From Dyadobacter alkalitolerans DSM 23607 (lineage in GTDB: Bacteria; Bacteroidota; Bacteroidia; Cytophagales; Spirosomataceae): a stretch of 64,000 nucleotides of DNA. Each line of letters opens with the position of its first letter. Positions within the stretch are counted from its first letter, which is position 1. Where the stretch lies: assembly GCF_000428845.1 (NCBI RefSeq), contig NZ_AUAS01000009.1, forward strand, positions 203,014 to 267,013, in the 5' to 3' direction. Made by a program: the position numbers and the translations under genes. The notes beneath the pieces are model-generated. The model had not been told where the DNA came from and made no database searches. It worked only from the letters and a program-made list of their open reading frames with translations. Below, one piece after another: positions 10,263 to 21,453 of this stretch.

Positions 10263-11099
10263 ATGACTATGGGAGCCGGAACGACGGAACAAGACATTGA
10301 ACTGTATCAGCAAAAGATCATTGAGCTCAACAAGCTCGCCGAAATAGGACAACTGAGTGCAGGTATTTTACATGAAATAAAGAATCCGGTAAGTTTTGTC
10401 AATAACTTTTCCCGACTTTCGCAGGGATTGGTGGGCGAGATCCTGGACATTTGCCAAAAACCGCTGTCCGAAATGAGCGAGACGGACCTCGCCGATGAGA
10501 AAGATCTGCTGGAAACGCTTTCGCAAAACCTCGTCAAGATCAACGAAAACGGCAAACGCATTGAGCGGATCATTCAGGGAATGCTCGCACAAACCCGCTC
10601 CGACGCTGCTATCCTGGAACCCATAGACCTCAACCAGCTGCTGGAAGAATACAGCAAGCTTGCTTACCAGGGCGTCCGGGCAGAGGACAGCGCGTTCAAT
10701 GTAATGCTCAAATTTAACTTCGATCCTGAGATTGGCTGCGTGAAACTGGCGAAAGGGGAGTTTGGTCGGGTGATTGTGAATCTGGTCAATAATGCGTGCT
10801 ATGCGGTGAATGAAAAGTCGAAGCGGCAGGCGGAAGGCTATGAACCGGTCATTGAGATTACAACATCCAGAATCGGCCAGGAAGTGGAAATTAGAATTTG
10901 CGATAACGGCATCGGCATTCCGGAAGACATTGTTGCCAAGCTTTTTAAGCCGTTCTTTACAACAAAACCGCAGGGAAAAGGAACCGGATTGGGCTTATCG
11001 CTCACGTATACCAGCGTGACGGACACGCACAAAGGAAGCATTCACGTAACCTCTGTGGTCGGTGAAAAAACGGAGTTCACAATTGTGATTCCCGGATGA
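10263..11099 (+). CDS. Soluble sensor histidine kinase
   Basis: A compact 278-residue cytoplasmic kinase. It has no signal peptide, membrane segment or input domain beyond a short N-terminal coiled coil. The DHp motif GILHEIKNP carries the phosphoacceptor His37, and the HATPase boxes are all present (VNNACYAVNE, DNGIGIP at about 213-219, FFTTKP, GTGLGLSL at about 240). Its core closely parallels that of the upstream membrane kinase, which lacks the histidine. An attractive inference is that the two work as a pair, with the membrane protein sensing and this one carrying the phosphoryl group to the receiver-PP2C protein 42 bases downstream. Confidence 0.92.
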   Translation: MTMGAGTTEQDIELYQQKIIELNKLAEIGQLSAGILHEIKNPVSFVNNFSRLSQGLVGEILDICQKPLSEMSETDLADEKDLLETLSQNLVKINENGKRIERIIQGMLAQTRSDAAILEPIDLNQLLEEYSKLAYQGVRAEDSAFNVMLKFNFDPEIGCVKLAKGEFGRVIVNLVNNACYAVNEKSKRQAEGYEPVIEITTSRIGQEVEIRICDNGIGIPEDIVAKLFKPFFTTKPQGKGTGLGLSLTYTSVTDTHKGSIHVTSVVGEKTEFTIVIPG

Positions 11100-11141
11100 G
11101 ATTTATTTTAAACAGATATCAATTTAAAAAATTATAAGATA

Positions 11142-12323
11142 ATGGCTATCAGAATATTAAGTGTAGATGACGAGCAGGATATGGAGATGCTGATTCTTCA
11201 ATTGTTCCGAAAGCAGATCCGGGACAAGAAATACGAATTTGTGTTTGCTAACAACGGCATTGAAGCATTGGAGCGACTGGAAGAGTCTGATGACATTGCA
11301 CTTATACTATCCGACATTAACATGCCCGGCATGGACGGCCTTACATTTCTGTCGAAGGTAAATGAGAAACAAAATCCGTTGCTGAAATCGATCATGGTCT
11401 CGGCATACGGCGATATGGACAACATCAGGACGGCTATGAACCGCGGCGCTTTCGACTTTGTGACCAAGCCGGTGAATTTCGAAGATCTGGAAATTACCAT
11501 TTCCAAAACCGTGGAGCACATTGAAATGCTGGCCAGCCTGGAAAAAGGCCGCGAGCAGCTGATCGCAATCCAGAATGATCTTAGTGTTGCCAAGGAAATT
11601 CAGATGTCCATGTTGCCGAAAACGGTCCCGGCCAACATTGGCAAAGCGGGGGTGGATCTGCATGCATTCATTCATCCTGCAAAAGTGGTCGGCGGAGATT
11701 TGTACGACTATTTTATGATGGATTCCGAGCGTCTGTTTTTCATGATCGGTGATGTCTCGGATAAGGGTGTGCCGGCAGCATTGTTTATGGCGATCAGCAA
11801 GGCAATTTTTAAAAGCCAGTTTTCCAACCGCAATGGTGATTCGATCACGGAGAAAGTAAAGATTGTGAACGAGTTTCTGAGTGAAGACAATTCTTCATAT
11901 ATGTTCGTAACAGCCTTTGTTTGTATATTAAATGTCAAGACAGGCGTTGTTGAATATGTAGATGCCGGCCACGAACCCCCTGTGATCATTCGCGCCAATG
12001 GTGAAACCGAACTGGTAAAAAAGGAGGGAGGCATGGCCTTGTGCTTCGACCCGACATTCGAATTCGAATCGCATACTTTAACATTGAACCCGGGAGACAA
12101 ATTTGTGCTCTACACCGACGGCGTAACCGATGCCAACAACCTGGCAGGCGCGCGTTACGGCTTACATTATCTCCAGGATTTCTTCACAACCGGCGAAGGC
12201 TCTACCAAAGAAACCGCCAAAGAAATGAACGAATCAACATTAGAAAGCCTGATAGATTTCATCGGAGCCGCAACGCAATTCGATGATATTACCATGCTTT
12301 CGCTGCGGTATATGGGGAATTGA
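11142..12323 (+). CDS. Response regulator with PP2C/SpoIIE phosphatase output
   Basis: 393 residues. The receiver domain (1-125) has the acidic pair around Asp9/Asp10, the phosphorylation site Asp58 (LSDINMPGMDG), a conserved Ser/Ala switch region (MVSAYG) and Lys109 (TKP). A short helical linker (125-165) leads to a SpoIIE/RsbU-type PP2C phosphatase domain with metal-ligand motifs GGDLYDYF (about 183), GDVSDKGVPAALFM, YTDGVTDANN (about 326) and FDDITML (about 383). Such proteins usually dephosphorylate an anti-sigma-factor antagonist in a partner-switching pathway. No RsbV/RsbW-like gene is in view, so the target lies elsewhere. It is the last gene of the + strand run and ends six bases from a convergent gene. 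Confidence 0.93.
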   Translation: MAIRILSVDDEQDMEMLILQLFRKQIRDKKYEFVFANNGIEALERLEESDDIALILSDINMPGMDGLTFLSKVNEKQNPLLKSIMVSAYGDMDNIRTAMNRGAFDFVTKPVNFEDLEITISKTVEHIEMLASLEKGREQLIAIQNDLSVAKEIQMSMLPKTVPANIGKAGVDLHAFIHPAKVVGGDLYDYFMMDSERLFFMIGDVSDKGVPAALFMAISKAIFKSQFSNRNGDSITEKVKIVNEFLSEDNSSYMFVTAFVCILNVKTGVVEYVDAGHEPPVIIRANGETELVKKEGGMALCFDPTFEFESHTLTLNPGDKFVLYTDGVTDANNLAGARYGLHYLQDFFTTGEGSTKETAKEMNESTLESLIDFIGAATQFDDITMLSLRYMGN

Positions 12324-12329
12324 TTATTT

Positions 12330-14144
12330 TCAATACAACCCCGCAACAGGCTGGTATCTTAACAGTGTCAGCTTGTAATTTTCTTCGTATCTTTTTTGAA
12401 GCTCGGACCAGCATAGGGAGTCGAGAACGGGTTTGGGGAGGGTGGCGCGGGGGATGTATTGGTGACTTTCGAAGTCTTCTATGAATTCGAGGAATATTTC
12501 GGTAAGCTGGATGACCGCTTGTTCGCTGGATTGTTCCCGGCGTTTTACAACTTTGACTTCATTGTTTCCTTCCATCTCCGCAGCTTGTCTTGCGAAATGT
12601 CCAAAACCGGAAACGTCGCTGGTCACAACTGGCGTTCCATGCAGGACAGTTTCCATGGGCGCGTATCCCCAAGGTTCATATAATGATGGGAAAATGCCTA
12701 GATGGCAGCCTCTTACAAATTCCAGATAGTCCATGGAAAAAAGCGATGTCGCCCTTTCAATGAAATCGGGATGGTAAATTACTTTTACATTATCTTCTTC
12801 TTTGTTAGTTAAGCCTGCCTGCTGACAAAATGCAATAATGTCGTCATGACCGATTAAATGGTGCGTTGTAGTGGGTGGCAGGCTTTTTCTTTTGAAGTTG
12901 GCCAATGCCTGGCGCCAGGTCATTTGCAGATCGTCATCGATGAGTTGATTGAGATCAGGAAGTTTGCGGACTTCGGAGCCTGTAACATTCGCAAAGATCC
13001 TGGGCCCGAGCTTTGCGCTGATCATTTTACAGATCCGCTGCAACTCCTGAAAACGCTGGCGTGCTTCCAGAACATCCGGCTTAATGTTATGAAAAGGCTG
13101 TTTTGAAATAATAAAAAGAACAACATTCGTTTCCGATTTCCTGCGCACGAGTTCCTCATTCAGCCGCGCAATGGCCTGCAATGTGACGTCGAAACCTTTG
13201 TTATAAAATTCATAACGGCCGGATGTAAAGAAATAGAGCGTCTTGTCGCTTCGGAGTTGATAACTGGGCGAAAACAGAGCCTTGACAAATGCATCGATCT
13301 TTTGCCGGTTTTGCAGGTGCCACTCAAAAACTTCGTAACCAACACCTGGCTTACGATGGATACCGCTATGCACTATACTATCCGGCATGCGCCCCAAAAA
13401 CACCTCGCATTCCGCTGCCGTAGATTCGCTGTTTGTAACAAGCACATTTGCATGTCCGGCCGCATTTCTCTCCAATTGTGCCTGTGCTTCTATGCCATAT
13501 TCCCGCGCTTTTTGCTGCCAGTCGTAGGTAGGGATTCTGGAAAAATACTGATCTTCATTCGGTGCAAGATAGCGCCCGAGTAATGTGGCATGTGAGGTAA
13601 AAACCGTTGCAATCCGTACTTGTTGACGCGCTAATTCGGCCAGCGCGGCAGCCGACATCCACTCGTGAAAATGAGCGATAATGTCCTGGTTAATATCCGC
13701 TTCTTCAATTAGTTTCGTGAAGAAAAGCCTGCTAACCTCCCCAAAGCCAAGGACTTGATCCAGCAATGCATTGCTTTCCAAAGCGGAGATTTTATGATGC
13801 TGCCACAATGCAGTTTTAACTTCATTCAGCGCTTTGGGAGGGATGATGGGGTTGATCAGGATTACTTTTGGCCGTGCTTCTTCCAACAGCCAGTAACCCA
13901 AATGTATGTCGTATCCGAGGCTTCTGATGTACAGGATTGCCCGGGAAAGCGGAGAGTTATCCAGCTCACGGATCGGGCGGAAATCAAGTTTTGCCTTTTC
14001 GTGAAAATAAGGACCGACGAGGAAATAGTGATCTCCGTAAGTGTCCGTCATCGTCGGTGCTTTGGACTTGACGTACGTGTATATCCCACCGATCTGGTTA
14101 CAGACTTCCCAGGCAATTTCAAACAGAAGTGTATTCGGTTTCAA
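12330..14144 (-). CDS. GT3-type glycogen synthase (eukaryotic-like)
   Basis: A 604-residue glycosyltransferase of the animal/fungal glycogen synthase family (GT3), which transfers glucose from a nucleotide sugar to the non-reducing end of alpha-glucan. N-terminal nucleotide-sugar fold with EVCNQIGGIYTYVKSKA, an acceptor-side motif FHEWMSAAALAEL, VFTSHATLLGRYLA, the central FFTSGRYEFYNKGFDV, and the C-terminal EPWGYAPME (E-x7-E) followed by HGTPVVTSDVSGFG. The start is a TTG at 14144: no in-frame ATG lies between it and the upstream stop, and the first internal Met would remove the conserved N-terminus. It is not near other glycogen genes. Bacterial glycogen is normally made by GT5 GlgA, but GT3 members are known in Bacteroidota. 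Confidence 0.88.
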   Translation of the reverse strand: MKPNTLLFEIAWEVCNQIGGIYTYVKSKAPTMTDTYGDHYFLVGPYFHEKAKLDFRPIRELDNSPLSRAILYIRSLGYDIHLGYWLLEEARPKVILINPIIPPKALNEVKTALWQHHKISALESNALLDQVLGFGEVSRLFFTKLIEEADINQDIIAHFHEWMSAAALAELARQQVRIATVFTSHATLLGRYLAPNEDQYFSRIPTYDWQQKAREYGIEAQAQLERNAAGHANVLVTNSESTAAECEVFLGRMPDSIVHSGIHRKPGVGYEVFEWHLQNRQKIDAFVKALFSPSYQLRSDKTLYFFTSGRYEFYNKGFDVTLQAIARLNEELVRRKSETNVVLFIISKQPFHNIKPDVLEARQRFQELQRICKMISAKLGPRIFANVTGSEVRKLPDLNQLIDDDLQMTWRQALANFKRKSLPPTTTHHLIGHDDIIAFCQQAGLTNKEEDNVKVIYHPDFIERATSLFSMDYLEFVRGCHLGIFPSLYEPWGYAPMETVLHGTPVVTSDVSGFGHFARQAAEMEGNNEVKVVKRREQSSEQAVIQLTEIFLEFIEDFESHQYIPRATLPKPVLDSLCWSELQKRYEENYKLTLLRYQPVAGLY

Positions 14145-14348
14145 AATGATAAGAGGGTAAGGGTAGGATATTTCAATTAAAATTAATTACTTAAATAAGA
14201 TATGGTGAAATCGAATATGCTAAGCAGCAAAATCGAATGGTAAGACAGCTAAAAGCGGTGCTGAGCTGTATGTGCGAGTAAAAAGCAGCTGGCAGATAGC
14301 TAATTTCCCGTATATTGGGTTCCTAAACCTTCATTCCTGAATTCTTTA

Positions 14349-15554
14349 ATGAAACCTTTACTGCCCGCCTCGCTGCGCCTGGACTCCATCGATATTTTCC
14401 GCGCGGTTACCATGCTCATCATGATTTTTGTGAATGATTTCTGGACCTTGAAAGGGGTTCCTGAATGGATGCAACACAGCAAGGGTCCGGATGACGCTAT
14501 GGGACTTTCAGACGTTGTCTTTCCTGTTTTCTTGTTTATTGTGGGCCTGTCCATTCCGTTTGCCATTGCAAACAGAAAGTCAAAAGGGGATAGCAACGGG
14601 ACAATTCTCTACCACATTGCCGAGCGCACTTTTGCATTACTGTTAATGGGTATTTTCATTGTGAATTATGAAAATGCATTCAGCTCGGGCATGATCGTGA
14701 GTAAGTATGTATGGGAAATTCTGATGGTGATCGCATTTTTCCTGATCTGGAATGTGTATCCTGACCGGCCAGAGAAGAAGCCCTTATATACAGGGCTGAA
14801 AGTGCTGGGTTATCTGCTGCTGGTGGGTTTGGCGATTATTTACAAAGGTGGTGACGCGGCGAATCCTTCGTGGATGGGAACACATTGGTACGGCATCCTC
14901 GGACTGATCGGTTGGGCTTATTTGGTCTGCGCGGTTATTTACTTTCTGGCGGGCGACAACCTGACATTGAATGTGATCGGCTGGCTTTTTCTGGTTTTGT
15001 TCAATCTGGCAGATTTCGCAGGGATGCTCTCTTTTTTGGATCCGGTAAAAGATTACGTCTGGATTGTAGGGAGCGGTGCCATGCCTGCGTTTACAATGGC
15101 GGGCGTCGTAGCATCGGTCATTTATCGGCTTTATAGCAAGAAAAATGGTGTTAACGCGACATACCTGGCCATCCTGGTTGTGCTTGGCGTCGTTTGCCTG
15201 GCTTATGGCTTTGGAACGCGCCCCTTTTGGGGAATTTCGAAGATCAGGGCTACGCCGGCCTGGGTTGGGATTTGCAGCGGGATCGCCTTCATCGTTTTCG
15301 CAATGCTGTTCTGGCTGGTGGATTTGAAAAAAGTAAAAACCTGGGCAACCATGATCAAACCCGCCGGCACAGCGACATTAACCTGTTACCTGGTGCCTTA
15401 CATTTGGTACGCGGTACTAACGCTGGTCGGTTTCAGCTTACCCGAGTTTCTGAGGACCGGAATCATCGGGCTGATAAAGTCATTCTGCTTTGCATTGCTG
15501 GTCATTATTGTAACCGGGATCATTAATCGCGGCGGGATCAGGCTTAAGATCTGA
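14349..15554 (+). CDS. Multi-pass membrane acyltransferase-like protein (DUF5009/HGSNAT type)
   Basis: 401 residues with about ten membrane segments. The N-terminus (RLDSIDIFRAVTMLIMIFVND, then GLSDVVFPVFLFIVGLSIPFA) matches the DUF5009 / heparan-alpha-glucosaminide N-acetyltransferase-like group, where D-x-x-R-G/A-x-T/x-M near the start is typical. Members are thought to move acetyl groups across the inner membrane onto sugar amines, but the exact substrate here is unknown. The gene stands alone: 204 bp of non-coding sequence precede it and the next gene is convergent. Confidence 0.8.
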   Translation: MKPLLPASLRLDSIDIFRAVTMLIMIFVNDFWTLKGVPEWMQHSKGPDDAMGLSDVVFPVFLFIVGLSIPFAIANRKSKGDSNGTILYHIAERTFALLLMGIFIVNYENAFSSGMIVSKYVWEILMVIAFFLIWNVYPDRPEKKPLYTGLKVLGYLLLVGLAIIYKGGDAANPSWMGTHWYGILGLIGWAYLVCAVIYFLAGDNLTLNVIGWLFLVLFNLADFAGMLSFLDPVKDYVWIVGSGAMPAFTMAGVVASVIYRLYSKKNGVNATYLAILVVLGVVCLAYGFGTRPFWGISKIRATPAWVGICSGIAFIVFAMLFWLVDLKKVKTWATMIKPAGTATLTCYLVPYIWYAVLTLVGFSLPEFLRTGIIGLIKSFCFALLVIIVTGIINRGGIRLKI

Positions 15555-15597
15555 TAATGCTTGAAGGTCTTTGCCAAAGGTTAACCCCGATTGGAGA

Positions 15598-17052
15598 TTA
15601 CTTCGTAACCACTATTTTATGATTTGAAAAAGTCGAATCGTTCTTTGTAATTCTCAGAATGTAAGACCCGGAAGAGAATTTTTCCAGGTTAATATGATCA
15701 GCTAAGCCTCCGCGGCGCTTCATTACAATATTTCCTTTGCTATTAAATAATTCAAAAGAGGCAATTTTGCCTGGGTCAGACGAGACAATATTAATGCTGC
15801 CGGAAGTCGGATTAGGATATACGGTCTCACTGTTATCATTTAAATACACATGGGATATTGTACTTAATGCATAGGTTCGATCAAAGTCTATCATTTTCAA
15901 TCGATAATAATTGTTACCGCCCGAGGGTGTTTGATGTTCATATTGATAGACAGCTCCTAAAATTCCGGCTCCGGAGGACTTTACCTCACCAATAACCGAC
16001 CAATGCTTTCCGTTTGTGCTATGCTGAACTTCGAATTTTTCACTATTCTCTTCTTCGGAAGTTTTCCAGTTTAAATTTACCACCTTCTTTTCCAGAACAG
16101 CGTCAAATGAAAGTAATGTCACCGGCAAACTTTCCTTGCAAGCCGATGTAAGTAGTGCGGTATTGGAGCAGTCCCCGTTATTCTCATGCAGGATAATTTC
16201 TTTTGGTGAAGATCCCAAAAGCATCCAACAAACAGCATCAATTGTACAATTTGATAATTGCGGGTTAGAGAGAACAAAAAATTGCGAAAGATTCGATTTA
16301 ATATTTCCCAGGTCAGCAATGGAGGTAAGTAAGGGATTAGAGCTTATTTGAATTCTCTCAACAGTATGTAGATTTTCCAGCCCTGTTAAGCTCGTTAAGT
16401 TATCATTGCCCTCAATATTTAATTGTGTGGCCACTTCGAGGGAGTTTAACCATTGACAGTCTTCAATCAAACCCAGGCGATTAATAAAGAGCCGTGACGT
16501 ACTTTTCAAGTTTGAAAAACTGCTGAAATCATTGAGTAACGGACAATCAATGATCATCAGGCCGTCAGGTACCGATGCCGGTATAGTAAGACCTGCCAAA
16601 CTCGTCATCGAAGGACAACCACCAATATAGAGGCTGCCTTTAACAGTTGCATTCAACCCATTGAAATTCTCAAAACTGTCCAATTCATTTAACGACAAGT
16701 AATTTATTGTCGAGACATTCTCCAGCCCCTTAAAATTTTTGAGCGAAGGGCACCATTCAATGTTCAATGTATCAACGCTGGTTAAGGTCTCAAGACCTGT
16801 GAAGTCTACAAGCGGCCCCCAACCGACAAACATGGATCCAGTGACGGTTGTAATTCCGTTCAGGCCTTTGAGATTCAAAATGTTAGGAGCACCGTCTCCG
16901 ATAAAAAGGTGCTGCACTACACTGCATCCACCGTTTGCAAAGTAATTATCAATGTCGGCCTGCTCTCGCAACAACACTACTCCGGTTGACGGACATTGGG
17001 CGACTGCTTTAAAGCAAAATAATACCAGGATTATAGTAAATATTCTTTTCAT
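15598..17052 (-). CDS. Secreted receptor-L/LRR-like protein with T9SS sorting domain
   Basis: 484 residues. The signal peptide (about 1-19, ending VAQ) is followed by a run of leucine-rich segments of the receptor L domain type (repeats built on x-x-L-x-G-L-x-x-V-T/S, for example FTGLETLTSVDTLNIEWCP and LTGLENLHTVERIQI), about residues 25-300. A fibronectin-like region (VTLLSFDAVLEKKVVNLNWKT) and a C-terminal T9SS type A sorting domain (YPNPTSGSINIVS up to the KIVVTK end) follow. It is therefore exported by Sec, passed through the type IX system and attached or released at the cell surface. The role is probably binding or adhesion; no enzyme motif is visible. Confidence 0.85.
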   Translation of the reverse strand: MKRIFTIILVLFCFKAVAQCPSTGVVLLREQADIDNYFANGGCSVVQHLFIGDGAPNILNLKGLNGITTVTGSMFVGWGPLVDFTGLETLTSVDTLNIEWCPSLKNFKGLENVSTINYLSLNELDSFENFNGLNATVKGSLYIGGCPSMTSLAGLTIPASVPDGLMIIDCPLLNDFSSFSNLKSTSRLFINRLGLIEDCQWLNSLEVATQLNIEGNDNLTSLTGLENLHTVERIQISSNPLLTSIADLGNIKSNLSQFFVLSNPQLSNCTIDAVCWMLLGSSPKEIILHENNGDCSNTALLTSACKESLPVTLLSFDAVLEKKVVNLNWKTSEEENSEKFEVQHSTNGKHWSVIGEVKSSGAGILGAVYQYEHQTPSGGNNYYRLKMIDFDRTYALSTISHVYLNDNSETVYPNPTSGSINIVSSDPGKIASFELFNSKGNIVMKRRGGLADHINLEKFSSGSYILRITKNDSTFSNHKIVVTK

Positions 17053-17344
17053 ATAGCAGATGCGTTAGTGGATTTTACAATACTAAGATATCAAAATGCT
17101 CGTTGCCCAGCACTGAGTGCGTTTACAGTTTTTATTGAATCGCAATATGTTTTTCACTTTTTGTACAAAAAATAGAATTGTAGGTGATTAGCCAAATCTG
17201 TTGATTCTCCGGTGCGCCGTAGTTATTGATCGGTGATATGGTTTCAGCTAGAAATTCAACCTATGGCTCTGCCAGTATAATTCTGGTGGGGAGGATCTTT
17301 GTAATTTATATTGTATTATTAAACCCGAACCTTAAATTATTTCA

Positions 17345-18184
17345 ATGACTACAAGAAGAGCTTTTGTAAAAAAAGGAGTGGCTGGGCTTGTTACTGGCGG
17401 TGTTTTGTCCCAAACTGCTTTCGCTAATGATTTGGCATTTGACAGAAAGCCGGACACTTTTAAGCTGGCGATGGCTGGGTTTAGCTTTGTGAATTTCAAA
17501 CTGGATGAGTCGCTCGAAATGATGAAGCGGACCGATGTGCATTATCTTTGCATCAAGGATTTTCACCTGCCTTATAAAAGTACAGCTGAGGAAATCGCCG
17601 CTTTTCACGAAAAATTGAAACAAGCTGATGTTACCGGCTATGCAGTGGGCCCTATTTATACGAAAACACCGCAGGACATTGATAATGCATTTGACTATGC
17701 CAAAAGGGTGGGCGTGAAGCTTATCGTAGGCATTCCTAATCATGAAGATCTCAAACATGTGAGCGACAAAGTGAAGGAAACGGGCATTCGTTACGCCATT
17801 CACAACCATGGCCCGGAAGACAAATTATATCCCAATGCAACGTCCATTCATAACCTGATCAAGGATTTGGATCCGGGTGTGGGCATTTGCTTTGACATGG
17901 GCCACAACCGCCGCGATAGCCAGGATTCGGTGGCAGATTTGGGCAAATACGCCAAAAGGATTTTTGACATACATTTAAAAAACGTCACCGCTGCGACCAA
18001 AGAGGGTAAAACCTGTGAGCTCGGACGCGGAATTATCGATATTCCTGCATTCGTTAAAATGCTTAGAAAGGTGAAGTATGATGGATGCTGTAGTCTTGAA
18101 TATGAGAAAGATATGAAGGATCCGCTGGCCGGAATAGCTGAATCCGTAGGTTATTTTAAGGGCGTTTGTGATGCAGTCAGTTAA
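17345..18184 (+). CDS. Sugar phosphate isomerase/epimerase-like TIM-barrel protein
   Basis: 279 residues. The N-terminus (TTRRAFVKKG, then GVAGLVTGGVLSQTAFA) is a twin-arginine-like export signal, so the protein probably acts in the periplasm. The remainder is a xylose-isomerase-like TIM barrel with metal/substrate segments YAIHNHGPED, GICFDMGHN, IFDIHLKN and CSLEYEKD near the C-terminus. Substrates of exported members are mostly uncharacterised sugars or inositols. It stands 292 bp from the upstream divergent gene and about 100 bp before pgi; no tight coupling to pgi is seen. Confidence 0.83.
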   Translation: MTTRRAFVKKGVAGLVTGGVLSQTAFANDLAFDRKPDTFKLAMAGFSFVNFKLDESLEMMKRTDVHYLCIKDFHLPYKSTAEEIAAFHEKLKQADVTGYAVGPIYTKTPQDIDNAFDYAKRVGVKLIVGIPNHEDLKHVSDKVKETGIRYAIHNHGPEDKLYPNATSIHNLIKDLDPGVGICFDMGHNRRDSQDSVADLGKYAKRIFDIHLKNVTAATKEGKTCELGRGIIDIPAFVKMLRKVKYDGCCSLEYEKDMKDPLAGIAESVGYFKGVCDAVS

Positions 18185-18214
18185 GTAAAAATCGTTTCGA
18201 GTGGTGTAAAATCA

Positions 18215-18222
18215 TATTTTTG
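18215..18222 (+). promoter_or_regulatory. Candidate -7 promoter element before pgi
   Basis: TATTTTTG, followed by CA, fits the Bacteroidota -7 consensus TAnnTTTG, 70 bases before the pgi start. No good TTTG -33 element is seen at the right distance, so this is a weak call. Confidence 0.35.
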
Positions 18223-18288
18223 CATCGAATTAATGTTGCGGCCGCCCTATGCAGTCCTGAAAATTGATTTATAAACAAAACGCCATAA

Positions 18289-20306
<2,018 letters not shown>

Positions 20307-20416
20307 AGGCTTTTCTGTTTCAGCGCGCAAGTTACTTTTAGAAAACCTGACTACAAACGAAAAGCGCTGGAAGTGGATCCCAGCGCTTTCTGTCATGATG
20401 AAATGCAATGCTAATA

Positions 20417-21241
20417 TTAACCGTTATCGGCGAATTCGGGGTATAATGTCATACCGCCATCAATGTATAACGTTTCGCCGTTAACGTAATCAGAATCGTC
20501 CGACGCCAGCCACGCAACGGCCTTGGCTACATCCTGCGGGGTTCCGATTCGCTTGTATGGAATCAATTGTAAAAGTCCTTTGTATTTATCAGGATCGGAC
20601 CAGACTTCCTTATTAATAGAAGTTTTAATCGCGCCGGGACTAACCGAATTGACACGGATCTTATATGGTGCCAGTTCCTGTGAAATGGATTTCATGAACA
20701 TCATGATGCCTCCCTTAGAAGCGGCGTAATTAACATGTCCCGCCCAGGGAATCACATCATGCACAGAACTCATCAGAATAATCTTACCAATGGACAGCTC
20801 GCTGTGATCAACATCTGTCTTTCCCTTCTCCTGCGCTACGAACTGCCTCGAAGCTTCACGACACACCAGAAATTGACCTGTTAAATTTACGTCAATCACT
20901 TTCTGCCATTGCTCCAATGTCATTTCCAAAAACGATGAGTCTTTTTGAAGCCCTGCATTGCTCACAACGATATCCAAACGCCCGTATTTGCTGATGGTCT
21001 CGTTGAACAGCGCTTTAACTTCTTCTTCACGGCTTACATCAGCCTGAATCAGGATTCCGGAACCGCCTTTTGAAATAATTTCATTGAGCGTCTTTTCACC
21101 TTCTTCAAGGTTAGAGCTGTAATTAACAACCACTTTCGCGCCAAGCTCGGCAAGATGAATGGCGCATGCCTTACCAATTCCCGAACTAGAACCTGTAACG
21201 ATCGCAACCTGATCTTTGAATTTCAGATCTGAACCTATCAT
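20417..21241 (-). CDS. SDR-family oxidoreductase (glucose 1-dehydrogenase-like)
   Basis: 274 residues of a classical short-chain dehydrogenase: dinucleotide-binding TGSSSGIG, NAG motif (VVSNAGLQ), catalytic Ser in ILMSSVHD and Tyr/Lys in YAASKGG. The sequence VNYSSNLEEGEKT after the second beta strand suggests NADP or dual cofactor use, as in glucose 1-dehydrogenase-like members. The start at 21241 is fixed by a 4-bp ATGA overlap with the stop of the upstream 71-aa gene; the longer frame to 21277 would run into that gene. The two are translationally coupled. Real substrate unknown. Confidence 0.92.
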   Translation of the reverse strand: MIGSDLKFKDQVAIVTGSSSGIGKACAIHLAELGAKVVVNYSSNLEEGEKTLNEIISKGGSGILIQADVSREEEVKALFNETISKYGRLDIVVSNAGLQKDSSFLEMTLEQWQKVIDVNLTGQFLVCREASRQFVAQEKGKTDVDHSELSIGKIILMSSVHDVIPWAGHVNYAASKGGIMMFMKSISQELAPYKIRVNSVSPGAIKTSINKEVWSDPDKYKGLLQLIPYKRIGTPQDVAKAVAWLASDDSDYVNGETLYIDGGMTLYPEFADNG

Positions 21242-21453
21242 ATGATCTCTTTTTCGAATGATTTCAATTTTTTCCACACCCGACGGTTCACATTTTTTAC
21301 CGCCCAGTTTTTAGCAATTAAAATTGCTTTTGCAACCGCCTCACGAGGAGAAATATTGTTTGTTCTTAAAAGCTCCTGAGCAATGGTGACCGCCTTTTCT
21401 CGGGTCGTAGGAGACAAATACATCAACTCTGGTAATGCGATTCTGTTGTCCAT
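21238..21453 (-). CDS. Conserved-looking 71-aa protein coupled to the SDR gene
   Basis: 71 residues from the ATG at 21453 (the longer frame starts with TTG). The sequence is basic and helical, with a central EKAVTIAQELL...EAVAKAILIAKNWA stretch and a Lys/Arg/Trp-rich tail. No cysteine pair, signal peptide or known motif is seen. The stop overlaps the start of the SDR dehydrogenase (ATGA), which strongly supports that it is a real gene and that the products are made together. Function not recognised. Confidence 0.7.
   Translation of the reverse strand: MDNRIALPELMYLSPTTREKAVTIAQELLRTNNISPREAVAKAILIAKNWAVKNVNRRVWKKLKSFEKEII

Noticed and set aside
14145..14348. Possible RNA gene in the gap before the DUF5009 gene
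   Set aside because: AT-rich, without a tRNA-like or strong stem structure; nothing supports a gene.
17053..17344. 292-bp divergent gap checked for genes, tRNA and repeats
   Set aside because: Only AT-rich promoter-like sequence was seen; no exact TTTG/TAnnTTTG pair could be fixed.
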